Below, piece by piece: positions 26,581 through 35,536 of a stretch of DNA of 64,000 nucleotides. This stretch comes from Chryseobacterium elymi (GTDB lineage Bacteria; Bacteroidota; Bacteroidia; Flavobacteriales; Weeksellaceae). Positions within the stretch are counted from its first letter, which is position 1; each line of letters opens with the position of its first letter. Both the position numbers and the translations under genes were made by a program. The DNA lies in NCBI RefSeq assembly GCF_003385495.1, contig NZ_QNUH01000019.1, positions 1 through 64,000 of the forward strand. The letters are read 5' to 3'. A model generated the notes under the pieces. That model worked only from the letters and a program-made list of their open reading frames with translations. It was not told where the DNA came from and searched no databases.

Positions 26581-27897
26581 ATGAGTACTACAACACAATA
26601 CGTTCCTTACAAAGTGAAGGACATATCCCTAGCAGAATGGGGAAGAAAAGAAATTACCCTTGCCGAAGCAGAAATGCCAGGCTTAATGTCTATCCGTGAA
26701 GAATACGGACCATCTCAACCTTTAAAAGGTGCAAGAATTGCCGGATGTCTTCACATGACCATCCAAACAGCTGTGCTTATCGAGACATTGGTGGCTTTAG
26801 GAGCTGAAGTTACCTGGTCTTCTTGTAATATTTTCTCTACCCAGGATCATGCTGCTGCTGCTATTGCTGCTGCAGGAATTCCCGTTTATGCCTGGAAAGG
26901 TCTGAACGAAGAGGAATTTGATTGGTGTATTGAGCAGACTTTATTCTTCGGTGAAGACAGAAAACCATTGAACATGATTTTGGATGATGGTGGAGATTTA
27001 ACGAACATGGTTTTCGATAAATATCCTGAATTTACAAAAGATATTAAGGGACTTTCTGAAGAAACTACTACAGGTGTACACAGGCTTTATGAAAGAATGA
27101 AGAACGGAACTTTAGTAATGCCTGCTATCAACGTAAACGATTCGGTAACTAAGTCGAAGTTCGACAACAAATACGGATGTAAGGAATCTGCAGTAGATGC
27201 CGTAAGAAGAGCTACAGACGTTATGCTTGCTGGTAAAAGAGTTGTAGTTTGCGGTTACGGAGACGTAGGTAAAGGTACTGCTGCATCTTTCAGAGGAGCT
27301 GGTTCTATCGTTACGGTTACTGAAATTGACCCAATTTGTGCGCTTCAGGCTGCTATGGACGGTTATGAAGTAAAAAGACTGGACACAGTTGTAGACAACG
27401 CTGATATCATCATCACTACTACAGGTAACTTCAACATTGTAAGAGGAGAGCATTTCCTTAAAATGAAAGATAAAGCGATCGTTTGTAACATCGGTCACTT
27501 CGATAATGAAATCGATATGGCCTGGTTAAACAAAAACTATGGTCAGACAAAATCTGAAGTTAAACCTCAGGTAGACATCTACACATTAGAAGGTGGTAAA
27601 GAAGTTATCATCCTTGCTGAAGGTAGATTGGTAAACCTTGGTTGCGCAACAGGTCATCCAAGTTTTGTAATGTCTAATTCTTTCTCTAACCAGACTCTAG
27701 CTCAGATTGAACTGTGGAATAATTCTGCTGCTTATAAAAATGAAGTCTATATGCTTCCGAAGCATTTGGATGAAAAAGTAGCGGCTTTACACCTTAAAAA
27801 ATTAAGCGTTGAGCTGGAAACTCTTTCTCCGGAACAAGCTGAATATATCGGTGTAGATGTAAAAGGTCCATTCAAGCCTGAGTACTACAGATACTAA
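26581..27897 (+). CDS. ahcY: Adenosylhomocysteinase
   Basis: NAD-dependent enzyme splitting S-adenosylhomocysteine into adenosine and homocysteine in the methyl cycle. The 438 residues include CLHMTIQTAVLIETL, CNIFSTQDHAAAAI, the catalytic region NVNDSVTKSKFDNKYGCKES, the NAD loop GYGDVGKGTAASFRGAG and the invariant C-terminus KPEYYRY. Strong codon conservation and a terminator right after the stop fit a well-expressed single gene. Confidence 0.97.
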   Translation: MSTTTQYVPYKVKDISLAEWGRKEITLAEAEMPGLMSIREEYGPSQPLKGARIAGCLHMTIQTAVLIETLVALGAEVTWSSCNIFSTQDHAAAAIAAAGIPVYAWKGLNEEEFDWCIEQTLFFGEDRKPLNMILDDGGDLTNMVFDKYPEFTKDIKGLSEETTTGVHRLYERMKNGTLVMPAINVNDSVTKSKFDNKYGCKESAVDAVRRATDVMLAGKRVVVCGYGDVGKGTAASFRGAGSIVTVTEIDPICALQAAMDGYEVKRLDTVVDNADIIITTTGNFNIVRGEHFLKMKDKAIVCNIGHFDNEIDMAWLNKNYGQTKSEVKPQVDIYTLEGGKEVIILAEGRLVNLGCATGHPSFVMSNSFSNQTLAQIELWNNSAAYKNEVYMLPKHLDEKVAALHLKKLSVELETLSPEQAEYIGVDVKGPFKPEYYRY

Positions 27898-27919
27898 GAT
27901 TTTATTTTAATCTATATAC

Positions 27920-27951
27920 AATCCCATTATTCAATATAGTGGGATTTTTTT
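27920..27951 (+). terminator. ahcY terminator
   Basis: AATCCCA (27920-27926) pairs with TGGGATT at 27940-27946, followed by a run of T. It lies 22 nt after the stop. Confidence 0.8.
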
Positions 27952-27984
27952 ATTGCTATATTTTCAAACCTAACAAGTATTCCT

Positions 27985-27992
27985 TATTTTTG
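27985..27992 (+). promoter_or_regulatory. TATTTTTG promoter element of the 28-kb lipoprotein gene
   Basis: Exact TAnnTTTG, 16 nt before the ATG at 28009. Confidence 0.45.
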
Positions 27993-28008
27993 AAAAATAA
28001 AAAAGAGA

Positions 28009-28812
28009 ATGAAAAAATATTTATTTCTGGGGCTAATGGGCTCAGCGACAATTTTTACAAGCTGCAGCAGTGATGACAACGAAATTATAAATGAATCTTC
28101 AGAAAAAAAGTTATTATTAAGTAAAGTCACTACCATTTACTATGACAATCCTTCCAATCCTGAAACCACCGTATCCACATTCGAATACAACAGCCAGGGA
28201 GAACTCATAAAAATGCTATCCGGAGGAAGATCTTCCGTTTTCGAGTATAGCAACGGAAAACCGACAAAGGTAAATTACTACACACCCACTCAGACTTTAG
28301 AATATTATGCTGTATTTAATTATAATGGCAATCAATTAGTTGATATCAAAGCTATCTACACGAACCCGGGTTTCAACAGGAAAAGCACTTATACATATAA
28401 TTCAAACGGTAAACTCGTATCTTCCACCCATTGTCAGTCAGAAGACTGCTCGAATCCAGGTACTTCCACCTACACTTATGGCGGAGACAACATTTCCGTG
28501 GAAACTTCCACCCTCGGAGGAACAATAAGCTCTACTTATAAAAGAGAATTTTCGTATGATGATAAACTAAGTCCGTTTACCAATACAAACAAGTATATGA
28601 GAATTATGATAGAAGGAGCCTATTCTTTAAGCAAAAACAATTATACAGCAGAAAAAATAAGCTACAGAAACAGTGACGGAAGCTGGACCCAAAATCAAAG
28701 TAATACTTATACCATACAGTACAATAGTGCTCAGCTACCCATTCAGGTGGTCGGAAAACAAGCTAATGGAAACAATTACGTGCAATACAATTACGAATAT
28801 ATTACACAGTAA
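28009..28812 (+). CDS. Hypothetical lipoprotein with YD-like beta repeats
   Basis: A 267-residue lipoprotein with lipobox FTSC (C19) followed by SSDDNE. An acidic serine stretch after the cysteine resembles the lipoprotein export signal that sends Bacteroidota lipoproteins to the cell surface. The body repeats short beta hairpins such as FEYNSQGELIKM, FNYNGNQLVDI and YTYNSNGKLVSS, the look of YD or DUF4595-like repeats. No catalytic motif is visible. It is flanked by terminators, so it is a single gene. Function unknown. Confidence 0.75.
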   Translation: MKKYLFLGLMGSATIFTSCSSDDNEIINESSEKKLLLSKVTTIYYDNPSNPETTVSTFEYNSQGELIKMLSGGRSSVFEYSNGKPTKVNYYTPTQTLEYYAVFNYNGNQLVDIKAIYTNPGFNRKSTYTYNSNGKLVSSTHCQSEDCSNPGTSTYTYGGDNISVETSTLGGTISSTYKREFSYDDKLSPFTNTNKYMRIMIEGAYSLSKNNYTAEKISYRNSDGSWTQNQSNTYTIQYNSAQLPIQVVGKQANGNNYVQYNYEYITQ

Positions 28813-28821
28813 CGGTTACAG

Positions 28822-28850
28822 AAAACTTTCCATTTAGGAGAGTTTTTCTT
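28822..28850 (+). terminator. Terminator of the 28-kb lipoprotein gene
   Basis: AAAACTTTCC (28822-28831) pairs with GGAGAGTTTT (28837-28846) with one G-U pair. T-rich sequence follows. Confidence 0.7.
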
Positions 28851-28855
28851 TTTTG

Positions 28856-28960
28856 AAGCTATTCCCGCTATCCGCTCGTACTCCTCGCATCCAAGCCAAG
28901 GGCATAGCACGCTGTGGGGTAAACGCTACTATCGGGGCTAATGAAGCCCAATCACTCCAT
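28856..28960. repeat. Probable interspersed intergenic element
   Basis: Unusually GC-rich stretch for this window (TATCCGCTCGTACTCCTCGC, then GGGGTAAACGCTACTATCGG) ending in the hairpin GGGCT/AGCCC at 28935-28949. No reading frame fits. The CACTCCTCGC-like wording echoes the element at 43881-43921. Assignment as a repeat is tentative without a genome search. Confidence 0.4.
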
Positions 28961-29049
28961 ATCCGTATTTTACCCATATTTTTACAGCATTATCACTAAG
29001 TTTAGAAAAAATGAATATATTTAGCCTCTTAAACAAAAACATTTAATTA

Positions 29050-29442
29050 ATGAAAAAACAAAGAGTATCAAATGCGTTCGTAGCCGCATCTTGGGTAGCA
29101 TTGGGAGCAGGAATGACAGGCTTCATCGTAGGTCTTGCCAGAGCAGAAATGCTGCTGAATGAAAAAGGATATTATTTTACCATTCTTCTTTATGGGCTGT
29201 TTGCCGTAGTGTCACTGCAAAAAGCCGTCCGTGACCGATTGGAAAATATCCCGGTAACCGACATCTATTATGGGATCTGCTGGTTTGCAACGCTTTCTTC
29301 CATTGTCTTATTGGCGATAGGACTTTGGAATGCCACTATACTTCCGAGTGAAAAAGGGTTTTATGCATTTGCATTTCTCCTCGCTCTTTTTGGCGCCATT
29401 TCCGTTCAGAAAAATACACGTGACAATATGGCTCAGGAATAA
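29050..29442 (+). CDS. YiaA/YiaB-family inner-membrane protein
   Basis: A 130-residue protein with four hydrophobic segments arranged as a duplicated two-helix unit. The first copy (ASWVALGAGMTGFIVGLARA, then LNEKGYYFTILLYGLFAVVSLQKAVRD) and the second (IGLWNATILPSEKGFYAFAF, then LLALFGAISVQKNTRD) align closely. This is the hallmark of the YiaA/B domain. The function of the family is unknown. A strong terminator follows at once. Confidence 0.85.
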   Translation: MKKQRVSNAFVAASWVALGAGMTGFIVGLARAEMLLNEKGYYFTILLYGLFAVVSLQKAVRDRLENIPVTDIYYGICWFATLSSIVLLAIGLWNATILPSEKGFYAFAFLLALFGAISVQKNTRDNMAQE

Positions 29443-29445
29443 ACA

Positions 29446-29475
29446 AAAAACGCTCCCAATACAGGAGCGTTTTTG
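29446..29475. terminator. Bidirectional terminator yiaA-like/purE
   Basis: AAAAACGCTCC (29446-29456) pairs with GGAGCGTTTTT (29464-29474) around a 7-nt loop. It lies right after the plus-strand stop and 94 bp below the minus-strand purE stop. Confidence 0.85.
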
Positions 29476-29567
29476 TTTATAAATATTTTTAGTTTATGAA
29501 AAGAAAGTAATTCACTAAATACAGCAAATCACAACTCACTATTTACAATTGACTATTCACAATTATG

Positions 29568-30071
29568 CTACTTGTCATATTGATTCGGATGCTGAGCTTT
29601 AATATCATCGACTGTTCCCAACACTTTATCTTTCAAAGAATCCTGATATTTCTGAAGATTTCCAGCGATTGCTTCATCTGCGCTTCCCAGGATCTTTACA
29701 GCTAAAATCCCTGCATTCAGAGCCCCGTTTAAAGCTACCGTCGCTACAGGAATTCCGCCCGGCATCTGAAGAATAGACAGTACAGAATCCCAGCCATCAA
29801 TAGAGTTGCTGGATAAGATAGGAACCCCAATCACAGGCAATGTGGTACAGCTGGCTACCATTCCCGGAAGGTGTGCAGCTCCTCCTGCTCCTGCAATGAT
29901 CACTTTAAGCCCTCTTTCTTTAGCGGTTTTCGCATAGTCAAACATTCTTTCTGGTGTTCTGTGTGCCGAAACTACCGTCAGTTCGTATGGAATATCTAGG
30001 CTTTTCAAAAAATTTGCAGCCTGTTCCATGATTGGCAGATCGCTCTGGCTGCCCATTATAATTCCTACCAT
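29568..30071 (-). CDS. purE: 5-(carboxyamino)imidazole ribonucleotide mutase
   Basis: Converts N5-CAIR to CAIR in purine biosynthesis, the step after PurK. The 167 residues include GSQSDLPIM, the catalytic SAHRTPERMFDYA and AGAGGAAHLPGMVAS. The ATG at 30071 is chosen; a TTG 6 nt upstream is in frame but unnecessary. Its functional partner purK lies 5.5 kb away on the same strand with unrelated plus-strand genes between, so they are not an operon here. A TATCTTTG element precedes the gene. Confidence 0.95.
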   Translation of the reverse strand: MVGIIMGSQSDLPIMEQAANFLKSLDIPYELTVVSAHRTPERMFDYAKTAKERGLKVIIAGAGGAAHLPGMVASCTTLPVIGVPILSSNSIDGWDSVLSILQMPGGIPVATVALNGALNAGILAVKILGSADEAIAGNLQKYQDSLKDKVLGTVDDIKAQHPNQYDK

Positions 30072-30092
30072 CTTCAATTTTTATTAGATTGT

Positions 30093-30100
30093 CAAAGATA
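30093..30100 (-). promoter_or_regulatory. TATCTTTG promoter element of purE
   Basis: Exact TAnnTTTG on the minus strand, 21 nt before the chosen purE ATG. Confidence 0.5.
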
Positions 30101-30232
30101 AAAAATTAAAACCTGCCTTTACAATATCTTATCTCATAAAAAATGAGGAACGTACTAATTTTGGCCCAAATTTTCCATCTGTATCACTATAAATCATAGC
30201 ATCTGTATCCATCAGGTAGGACTTATTTAGGA

Positions 30233-30240
30233 TATATTTG
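30233..30240 (+). promoter_or_regulatory. TATATTTG promoter element of the EamA gene
   Basis: Exact TAnnTTTG, 17 nt before the TTG start. A second match, TAAATTTG at 30253-30260, overlaps the start codon itself and is less likely to be used. Confidence 0.45.
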
Positions 30241-30257
30241 CCTTTTTACCTATAAAT

Positions 30258-31163
30258 TTGAAAGACTATAAGCTTACTTTTGCAGTACTGACTGTTGCCA
30301 TTGTCTGGGGAACTACATTTTTATCGATCAGGGTAGCAGTGGAGACCATTCCTGCATGGTTTGTAGCCGGGATCCGTCAGTTTCTGGCCGCTATTATTAT
30401 GCTTCTTATTCTCCTGTACAGGAAAGAATTTAAATGGATCGGCTGGAAAAACCTGAAATACCAGCTTATTTTTTCGTCATTAATGCTCATTATTGCAAAT
30501 GGAATGACAACGGTAGCGGAAGAAGAAGTTACCAGCAGCCTGACATCCCTAATCAGTGCCTGCTCACCTATTCTTGTTTTTGTGGGAAGTCTGGCATTAG
30601 GGCTCCAGAAGTTCCATCCAAGAGCTTTTATCGGGGTCATCATGTCTTTCAGTGGGATTATTTTCATATTTTGGGATGGTATTCATGATCTTAAAAATCC
30701 GGATTATGCCTTAGGTATTCTGTTTCTGTTTATTGCCATTGCAGGATGGGCTTCAGGAACAATCTTTACAAAAAAAATGAATATCCAGAGTGGCAATATT
30801 TTTCTTAACCTGTTTTACCAGTTTCTGTTTGCCGGTATCGTACAGATAATTTTTGCATTTCTGCTTTCAGAAAATTATAATTTTGGGAACTGGAGTTTCA
30901 AAAGCATATCTGCAATGCTGTATTTGGCTGTATTTGGCTCTGTAGCAGCATTTTTTGCCTTTCATTATGCATTAACCAAAGTGTCGCCGGTGCAGATATC
31001 TATACTTGCCTATATCAATACCCTCATCTCAATATTTTTAAGTTGGCTGATTCTTAATGAGAAAATCAGCGTTAAATTCATCGTTGCTGCCGTACTGATC
31101 ATTCTGGGCGTATTTATCATTAATTATAATCCGCAAATGTTTAAAAGGCAGAAGATAGAATAA
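30258..31163 (+). CDS. EamA-family (DMT superfamily) transporter
   Basis: A 301-residue inner-membrane protein with ten helices in two EamA repeats. The first repeat opens with VAIVWGTTFLSIRVAVETIP then WFVAGIRQFLAAI; the second opens with LGILFLFIAIAGWASGTIFTK and ends with the family motif AYINTLISIFLSWLILNEK. Such proteins export amino acids, purines or other metabolites; the substrate is unknown. The start is TTG, because no in-frame ATG precedes the first helix. Single gene, divergent from purE. Confidence 0.88.
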   Translation: MKDYKLTFAVLTVAIVWGTTFLSIRVAVETIPAWFVAGIRQFLAAIIMLLILLYRKEFKWIGWKNLKYQLIFSSLMLIIANGMTTVAEEEVTSSLTSLISACSPILVFVGSLALGLQKFHPRAFIGVIMSFSGIIFIFWDGIHDLKNPDYALGILFLFIAIAGWASGTIFTKKMNIQSGNIFLNLFYQFLFAGIVQIIFAFLLSENYNFGNWSFKSISAMLYLAVFGSVAAFFAFHYALTKVSPVQISILAYINTLISIFLSWLILNEKISVKFIVAAVLIILGVFIINYNPQMFKRQKIE

Positions 31164-31375
31164 TAAAGAACTACGCCTTCCGATTTAAAATGCAGACATC
31201 CCGATTAATTGGAATTAAAAACTCTAGCATTATCAAAAATAAAAATTGAAACAAATTGCTGCCATAAAAAATTGGTTATACTGTGTAATTTTTTCCCGCA
31301 TTTAAGCTGATATGAATCGGAAGATTTTATATTTTCCTTATTTTTTCCTATATTGTTTAGACCAACACTGACAAT

Positions 31376-31942
31376 ATGCTTAAAAACACATTTTTTATTC
31401 TTCTAGCCGGCTCATTCCTTCTGATCAGCTGTGATTATAAGGAAAAAGAAAAAAAAATTACAGAAAGAGAAAAACAGCTTCTCGAAAAAGAAAAAATATT
31501 CGCCCAAAAAGAATATGAATATCAATCTCTTTTAAAAATGAGAGATAGTATTTTTGCAAAAAAAGACTCCTTTAAGATCGCTTTATGGCCGGAAGAAATT
31601 TCCGGTACATGGAACGGAAAAGTTATCTGTACGGAATCTAACTGTAATGATTATGTAGTGGGTGACCAGCGTACTGATACTTGGGAATTCGACAGTGATT
31701 CTATCCACCTGTCAGCAAAAATCATCAATAACAATAACCTGATAAGAACTTATTCCGGGAAATTTGAGAACAATGAAATCAAACTGAATTTCAGAACAGA
31801 TTCTACTTCACAAAAGAAAGTAGAGATGAATGTTCTTATTAACGATATTTCGGATACCAAACTGAAAGGAACAAGAACTATTACTGCCGACAACGGCTGT
31901 ACAGCCAAATTTTCTGTTGAGTTAGTACGTTCCACAAAATAA
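31376..31942 (+). CDS. Hypothetical lipoprotein with coiled coil
   Basis: A 188-residue lipoprotein with lipobox LISC (C19). Residues about 20-65 are a Lys/Glu-rich helix (KEKEKKITEREKQLLEKEK) likely to form a coiled coil. The C-terminal half (from SGTWNGKVICTE) has alternating strands resembling a small lipocalin or META-like beta domain with two cysteines. It ends 8 nt before the antiporter gene, so the two are probably co-transcribed. Function unknown. Confidence 0.75.
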   Translation: MLKNTFFILLAGSFLLISCDYKEKEKKITEREKQLLEKEKIFAQKEYEYQSLLKMRDSIFAKKDSFKIALWPEEISGTWNGKVICTESNCNDYVVGDQRTDTWEFDSDSIHLSAKIINNNNLIRTYSGKFENNEIKLNFRTDSTSQKKVEMNVLINDISDTKLKGTRTITADNGCTAKFSVELVRSTK

Positions 31943-31950
31943 AAACACCT

Positions 31951-34074
31951 ATGATTTTACTGAGTATACACAATCTGAGTTTTCCTATAGAAGATCCGGT
32001 CCTAAAATTCCTGTTGGTACTGGTCATTATCCTTGTCGCTCCCCTGCTTCTGAATAAAATTAAAGTTCCGCATCTGCTAGGCCTTATCATTGCCGGGGCA
32101 GTAATAGGTCCTAATGGCTTTAATGTGCTGGCAAGAGACAGCAGCATTGTTGTGACGGGAACCACTGGCCTTCTTTATATCATGTTTCTTGCAGGATTAG
32201 AGATAGACATGGGAGATTTTAAAAAGAATAAATGGAAAAGCCTTACGTTTGGGCTCTACACATTTATTGTCCCTTTCGTTTTAGGTTATCTGGGCAGCTA
32301 TTATCTGCTGCATTTCTCCATATTGACTTCTATCCTATTTGCCAGTCTTTTTTCATCGCACACACTGATTGCCTATCCGTTAGTCAGTAAACTGGGAATT
32401 ACCAAAAATAAAGCGGTAAATATTACTGTCGGAGGAACCATGATTACTGATATTCTGGCGCTTTTGGTGCTTGCTGTGATTGTAGGAATGTCGCAGGGCG
32501 AAGTGGGTACGGAATTTTGGGTTAAACTCTCTGCTTCTTTTATCGTTTTTGCCCTGATTGTCCTTATTGTATTTCCTATCATAGGTCGTTGGTTTTTCAA
32601 AAGGGTAGATGATAAGATTTCACAGTATATTTTTGTGCTGGTGATGATTTATCTTGCGGCAATGCTTGCTGAGCTTGCCGGAGTAGAAGCTATTATCGGC
32701 GCTTTCTTTGCAGGGCTTGCTCTAAACAGGCTGATTCCGCATACCTCATCTCTAATGAACAGAGTAGAATTTGTAGGAAATGCCATCTTTATTCCGTTTT
32801 TCCTGATCAGTGTAGGAATGCTGATCGACTTTAAAGCTTTCTTTAAAAGCTGGGAAACACTGCAAGTAGCAGGAATCATGCTCGTTGCATCCATCGGAGG
32901 AAAGTATATCTCAGCGGTAATGACCCAAAAGTCGTTCAGGCTGTCCAAGGAAGAAGGGAAGCTTATTTTCGGACTGAGTTCTGCTTCTGCAGCGGCAACT
33001 TTAGCCTCAGTAATGGTAGGTTACAATATTATTCTTTCTGAAACGGAGACCGGTGAACCGGTAAGATTGCTGAATGAGCATGTACTGAACGGAAGTATTC
33101 TTCTGATTCTTATTTCCTGTACAATCTCTTCATTTATTTCCATGGCCAGTGCACAAAAGATTGCACAAAGCGACAATGAAGATACGGTTTCCGGCAACAG
33201 CCACGAAGAGGAAAATATCCTTCTGGCCATTAACCATGAGGAAACTGTGGAAAGGATGGTGAATCTGGGGATTTTGATCAAAGCCCATTCTAATACAGAA
33301 AACCTGTTCGCTCTGAATGTCATTAATGAAGATAAAAATGAATCTTCAGTGAAAAATGCTGAAAAACTTCTCCATCAGGCCGCCGATGCCGCAGCCGCAG
33401 TTGACGTTAAAATGCAGACACTTAAAAGGTATGACAATGATGTGATCAATGGGGTTAAAAATGTCATTAAAGAACAGAACATTACAGATCTTATCATTGG
33501 TTTGGAAGATGAGAAAGGCTTCTCTCCTTCTTTTGTTTATAACCTTTACAGTGGATACCTTCAGAACGTTGATGTGAATGTACTGGTGTACCATGCAGCA
33601 CAGCCACTCTCTACTATTAAGAAATATGCCGTGATGATCCCGGAAAATGCCCATAAGGAAGCCGGATTCTTTCATGCGCTTCTTAGGGTATGGAATATCG
33701 CCAGAAACTCCGGTGCCAATGTAGTTTTTTATGCTCCTGAAAACATATTGGATATTCTTCAGAAGATCGTTAAGAAAGCCAATATAGAAGCTGAATTTAT
33801 CATTATGAGTACGTGGCAGGACGGTGAAAAAACGGCAGCAAAATTGAAAGAAGATGAAGCATTGATTATCCTGATGGCCAAACGCGGTATGAAATCCTAT
33901 ATTCCACGAATGAGGCTTATCCCGGAATTACTGAACAGATATTTAAATGATAATAATTATCTGTTGATATTCCCGTTCTCAGAATTTGACAAAAACAGTC
34001 CTGAAATACGATCTGTAGGCAACCATGGGGATTTTGTGGAAATCGGAAATGTGATTCAGAAAATTTTTAAATAA
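31951..34074 (+). CDS. CPA2-family cation:proton antiporter with UspA-like C-terminal domain
   Basis: A 707-residue protein. Residues about 15-410 form 12-13 membrane helices with the CPA2/Kef pattern: HLLGLIIAGAVIGPNGFNVL, GLLYIMFLAGLEIDM, and ELAGVEAIIGAFFAGLALNR, where an acidic pair would bind cations. The cytosolic remainder (about 425-707) resembles two universal-stress-protein-like folds (NILLAINHEETVERM; DLIIGLEDEKGF) instead of the TrkA-N domain of KefB/C. It probably exchanges Na+ or K+ for protons. The lipoprotein gene lies just upstream in the same transcript. Confidence 0.88.
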   Translation: MILLSIHNLSFPIEDPVLKFLLVLVIILVAPLLLNKIKVPHLLGLIIAGAVIGPNGFNVLARDSSIVVTGTTGLLYIMFLAGLEIDMGDFKKNKWKSLTFGLYTFIVPFVLGYLGSYYLLHFSILTSILFASLFSSHTLIAYPLVSKLGITKNKAVNITVGGTMITDILALLVLAVIVGMSQGEVGTEFWVKLSASFIVFALIVLIVFPIIGRWFFKRVDDKISQYIFVLVMIYLAAMLAELAGVEAIIGAFFAGLALNRLIPHTSSLMNRVEFVGNAIFIPFFLISVGMLIDFKAFFKSWETLQVAGIMLVASIGGKYISAVMTQKSFRLSKEEGKLIFGLSSASAAATLASVMVGYNIILSETETGEPVRLLNEHVLNGSILLILISCTISSFISMASAQKIAQSDNEDTVSGNSHEEENILLAINHEETVERMVNLGILIKAHSNTENLFALNVINEDKNESSVKNAEKLLHQAADAAAAVDVKMQTLKRYDNDVINGVKNVIKEQNITDLIIGLEDEKGFSPSFVYNLYSGYLQNVDVNVLVYHAAQPLSTIKKYAVMIPENAHKEAGFFHALLRVWNIARNSGANVVFYAPENILDILQKIVKKANIEAEFIIMSTWQDGEKTAAKLKEDEALIILMAKRGMKSYIPRMRLIPELLNRYLNDNNYLLIFPFSEFDKNSPEIRSVGNHGDFVEIGNVIQKIFK

Positions 34075-34108
34075 GAATTAATTTAAATTTATAAAGAAAT
34101 CATTGAGA

Positions 34109-34286
34109 TTGAAAACCTGTTTTAGTCTTAATAATAAATCTGTCACATATCATTTTGATCCGAAAAATAAAACTTTGTACATCAATATGGCCAATTCCGA
34201 TGGGAGCCTACGGATGTGTCCTCCTTTTCAAAATTGAAAAAAGCAAATATGAAGGTAAGACGCTAATTGTCATTAAAAAACAATAA
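34109..34286 (+). pseudogene. Frameshifted gene remnant
   Basis: Two adjacent frames read as one protein tail. Frame 1 gives SLNNKSVTYHFDPKNKTLYI then NMANSDG up to about 34196; shifting one base at the GATGGGAGCC site gives GAYGCVLLFKIEKSKYEGKT then LIVIKKQ and a stop at 34284-34286. One extra G at about 34201-34203 would explain it. There is no start codon or N-terminal domain, so it is the 3' end of a degraded gene. The stop lies directly before the ATG of the next lipoprotein. Parent family not recognised. Confidence 0.5.
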
Positions 34287-34916
34287 ATGAGAATGAAAAC
34301 AATATTAATTCTGCTGATAGCTTCTGCCATATTTTCATGCAAAGAAAAAAAAGACAAAGTCGAAAATAAAATTTCGCAGCCTACTGCAATTGAAACCGTT
34401 ATAGCAGAAACTCCCAGAGAAATAAAAACCGATACAACTATCTTCCATGAACCAGAACCTATAAACCCCGAAAAAACAGAACCGGATGCTGTTTCTTCGG
34501 TTTTTGCTTTCAATAAATTTCCGTCAGCCGATTATAAATTCGTCAAAAAAGCAAAGCTTAATTTCTCCAGCGATGAAGGAGCTTATAACTTCCGGACAAG
34601 AATTAAGGAAGCTTATGCATCTGGTACTCCTGATTTTGCCAGCTATTATATCACGGTTATTTTTGGATGTGGTGCAAGCTGTATTATGGGATTAATGATG
34701 GATGTCCGGGACGGTAAAATCTACGGGCTTCCGCTGGGAGAAGAAACGTCCTGCATGTTTGCTGAAGACCGGGCAATATTCGGCCTGGGCAGCAAACTGT
34801 TTATTGCCAGTATCTGTAAAGAATCTCCTGAAGACGAAAATGTTTATTACCATGCCTTTGTCTGGAATGAAGAAAAGAAGGTTTTTGAAAAGGTGGAGGA
34901 GAAAGATATTAAGTAA
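34287..34916 (+). CDS. Hypothetical lipoprotein
   Basis: A 209-residue lipoprotein; ATGs at 34287 and 34293 are both possible and either gives the lipobox IFSC followed by KEKKDK. A Thr/Glu/Pro-rich linker runs to about residue 70. The C-terminal domain (DYKFVKKAKLNFSSDEGAYN, then DFASYYITVIFGCGASCIMG, DGKIYGLPLGEETSC, FAEDRAIFGLGSKLFIASIC) has several conserved-looking cysteines. It may belong to a widespread uncharacterised secreted family found with immunity or lipoprotein genes. Function not known. It follows the decayed gene fragment without a gap. Confidence 0.7.
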   Translation: MRMKTILILLIASAIFSCKEKKDKVENKISQPTAIETVIAETPREIKTDTTIFHEPEPINPEKTEPDAVSSVFAFNKFPSADYKFVKKAKLNFSSDEGAYNFRTRIKEAYASGTPDFASYYITVIFGCGASCIMGLMMDVRDGKIYGLPLGEETSCMFAEDRAIFGLGSKLFIASICKESPEDENVYYHAFVWNEEKKVFEKVEEKDIK

Positions 34917-34930
34917 TAAAGTTTAATGTT

Positions 34931-35290
34931 ATGAGAAAAGCTGCGATAGTAATAATTTCCATCCTTCTTACGATCATTGTATCCTTTACAATCTACTGGA
35001 ATCTTCCGATAGACATAACAAGGAGTGCCGATATAAAATACGGAAACAGTCTCATACAAAATATTGAGATTTATAAAAATACTTATCATCATCTTCCGGA
35101 AAATAATGATTGGGAAACACTCGAAAAATTAGGTTTCAAAAAAGAAGATCTTGGAGCACAACCTGACTATAGGCAAAACGGCAATGGCTCTTATGAGTTA
35201 GTTTATTTTGATGAATTTGATGGCCCTTTTTTGATCTGGAATTCCAATGAAAAGAAATGGAGCATTGATTTTCCTAAAATTCAAAAGTAG
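34931..35290 (+). CDS. Small membrane-anchored hypothetical protein
   Basis: A 119-residue protein with one N-terminal membrane segment (AAIVIISILLTIIVSFTIYW). A soluble domain follows with SLIQNIEIYKNTYHHLPENN then DWETLEKLGF, and the ending GPFLIWNSNEKKWSIDFPK. The helix-then-Pro arrangement recalls the pilin-like N-terminal-anchored proteins of Gram-negative bacteria with a type-II-secretion pseudopilin flavour, but this is weak. It starts 14 nt after the lipoprotein stop, so the two form a pair. Function unknown. Confidence 0.65.
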   Translation: MRKAAIVIISILLTIIVSFTIYWNLPIDITRSADIKYGNSLIQNIEIYKNTYHHLPENNDWETLEKLGFKKEDLGAQPDYRQNGNGSYELVYFDEFDGPFLIWNSNEKKWSIDFPKIQK

Positions 35291-35340
35291 AACGTGGATA
35301 GAATAGAGTGAATTCAAGCTTCACAACATTCACAAAAATA

Positions 35341-35440
35341 TGCTCAATCCATCTAATCTGCGGGATAATTTTTCATGCAAAGATTTAAGATCATACTATA
35401 GATTTAAGGAAAGCTAAGAACAGAATCAACAAGTTGATTC
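35341..35440. repeat. Compound intergenic element (ATCTGCGGG / GATGAAGCGG type)
   Basis: The gap from 35291 to 35536 has no gene. It contains GCTCAATCCATCTAATCTGC near 35342 and a perfect hairpin GAATCAAC/GTTGATTC at 35423-35440, followed by GATGAAGCGG. The same pairing of an ATCTGC-rich segment with a GAATCA...TTGAT...GATGAAGC segment is found at 60781-60931, and the first part recurs at 43939-43962. Confidence 0.55.
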
Positions 35441-35482
35441 GATGAAGCGGATGGATAGATAGCATTGACAAAATCACATAAA

Positions 35483-35514
35483 AAAGAGCTGCAATCCATA
35501 TATTACAGCTCTTT
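35483..35514. terminator. purK terminator
   Basis: AAAGAGCTG (35483-35491) pairs with CAGCTCTTT (35506-35514). A-rich left flank gives a T-tract on the minus strand, just beyond the purK stop. Confidence 0.75.
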
Positions 35515-35536
35515 ATCTTTATTTTAAGCCTACTCC

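Noticed and set aside
29530..29566. CAATTGACTATTCACAATT sequence below purE as a full copy of the 5465-5557 element.
   Set aside because: Only one arm-like word is present and no complementary arm was found nearby; at most a fragment.
30176..30209. Direct repeat CATCTGTATC at 30176-30185 and 30200-30209 before the EamA gene.
   Set aside because: Ten bases in A/T-rich sequence with only two copies; no regulator or tandem array is implied.
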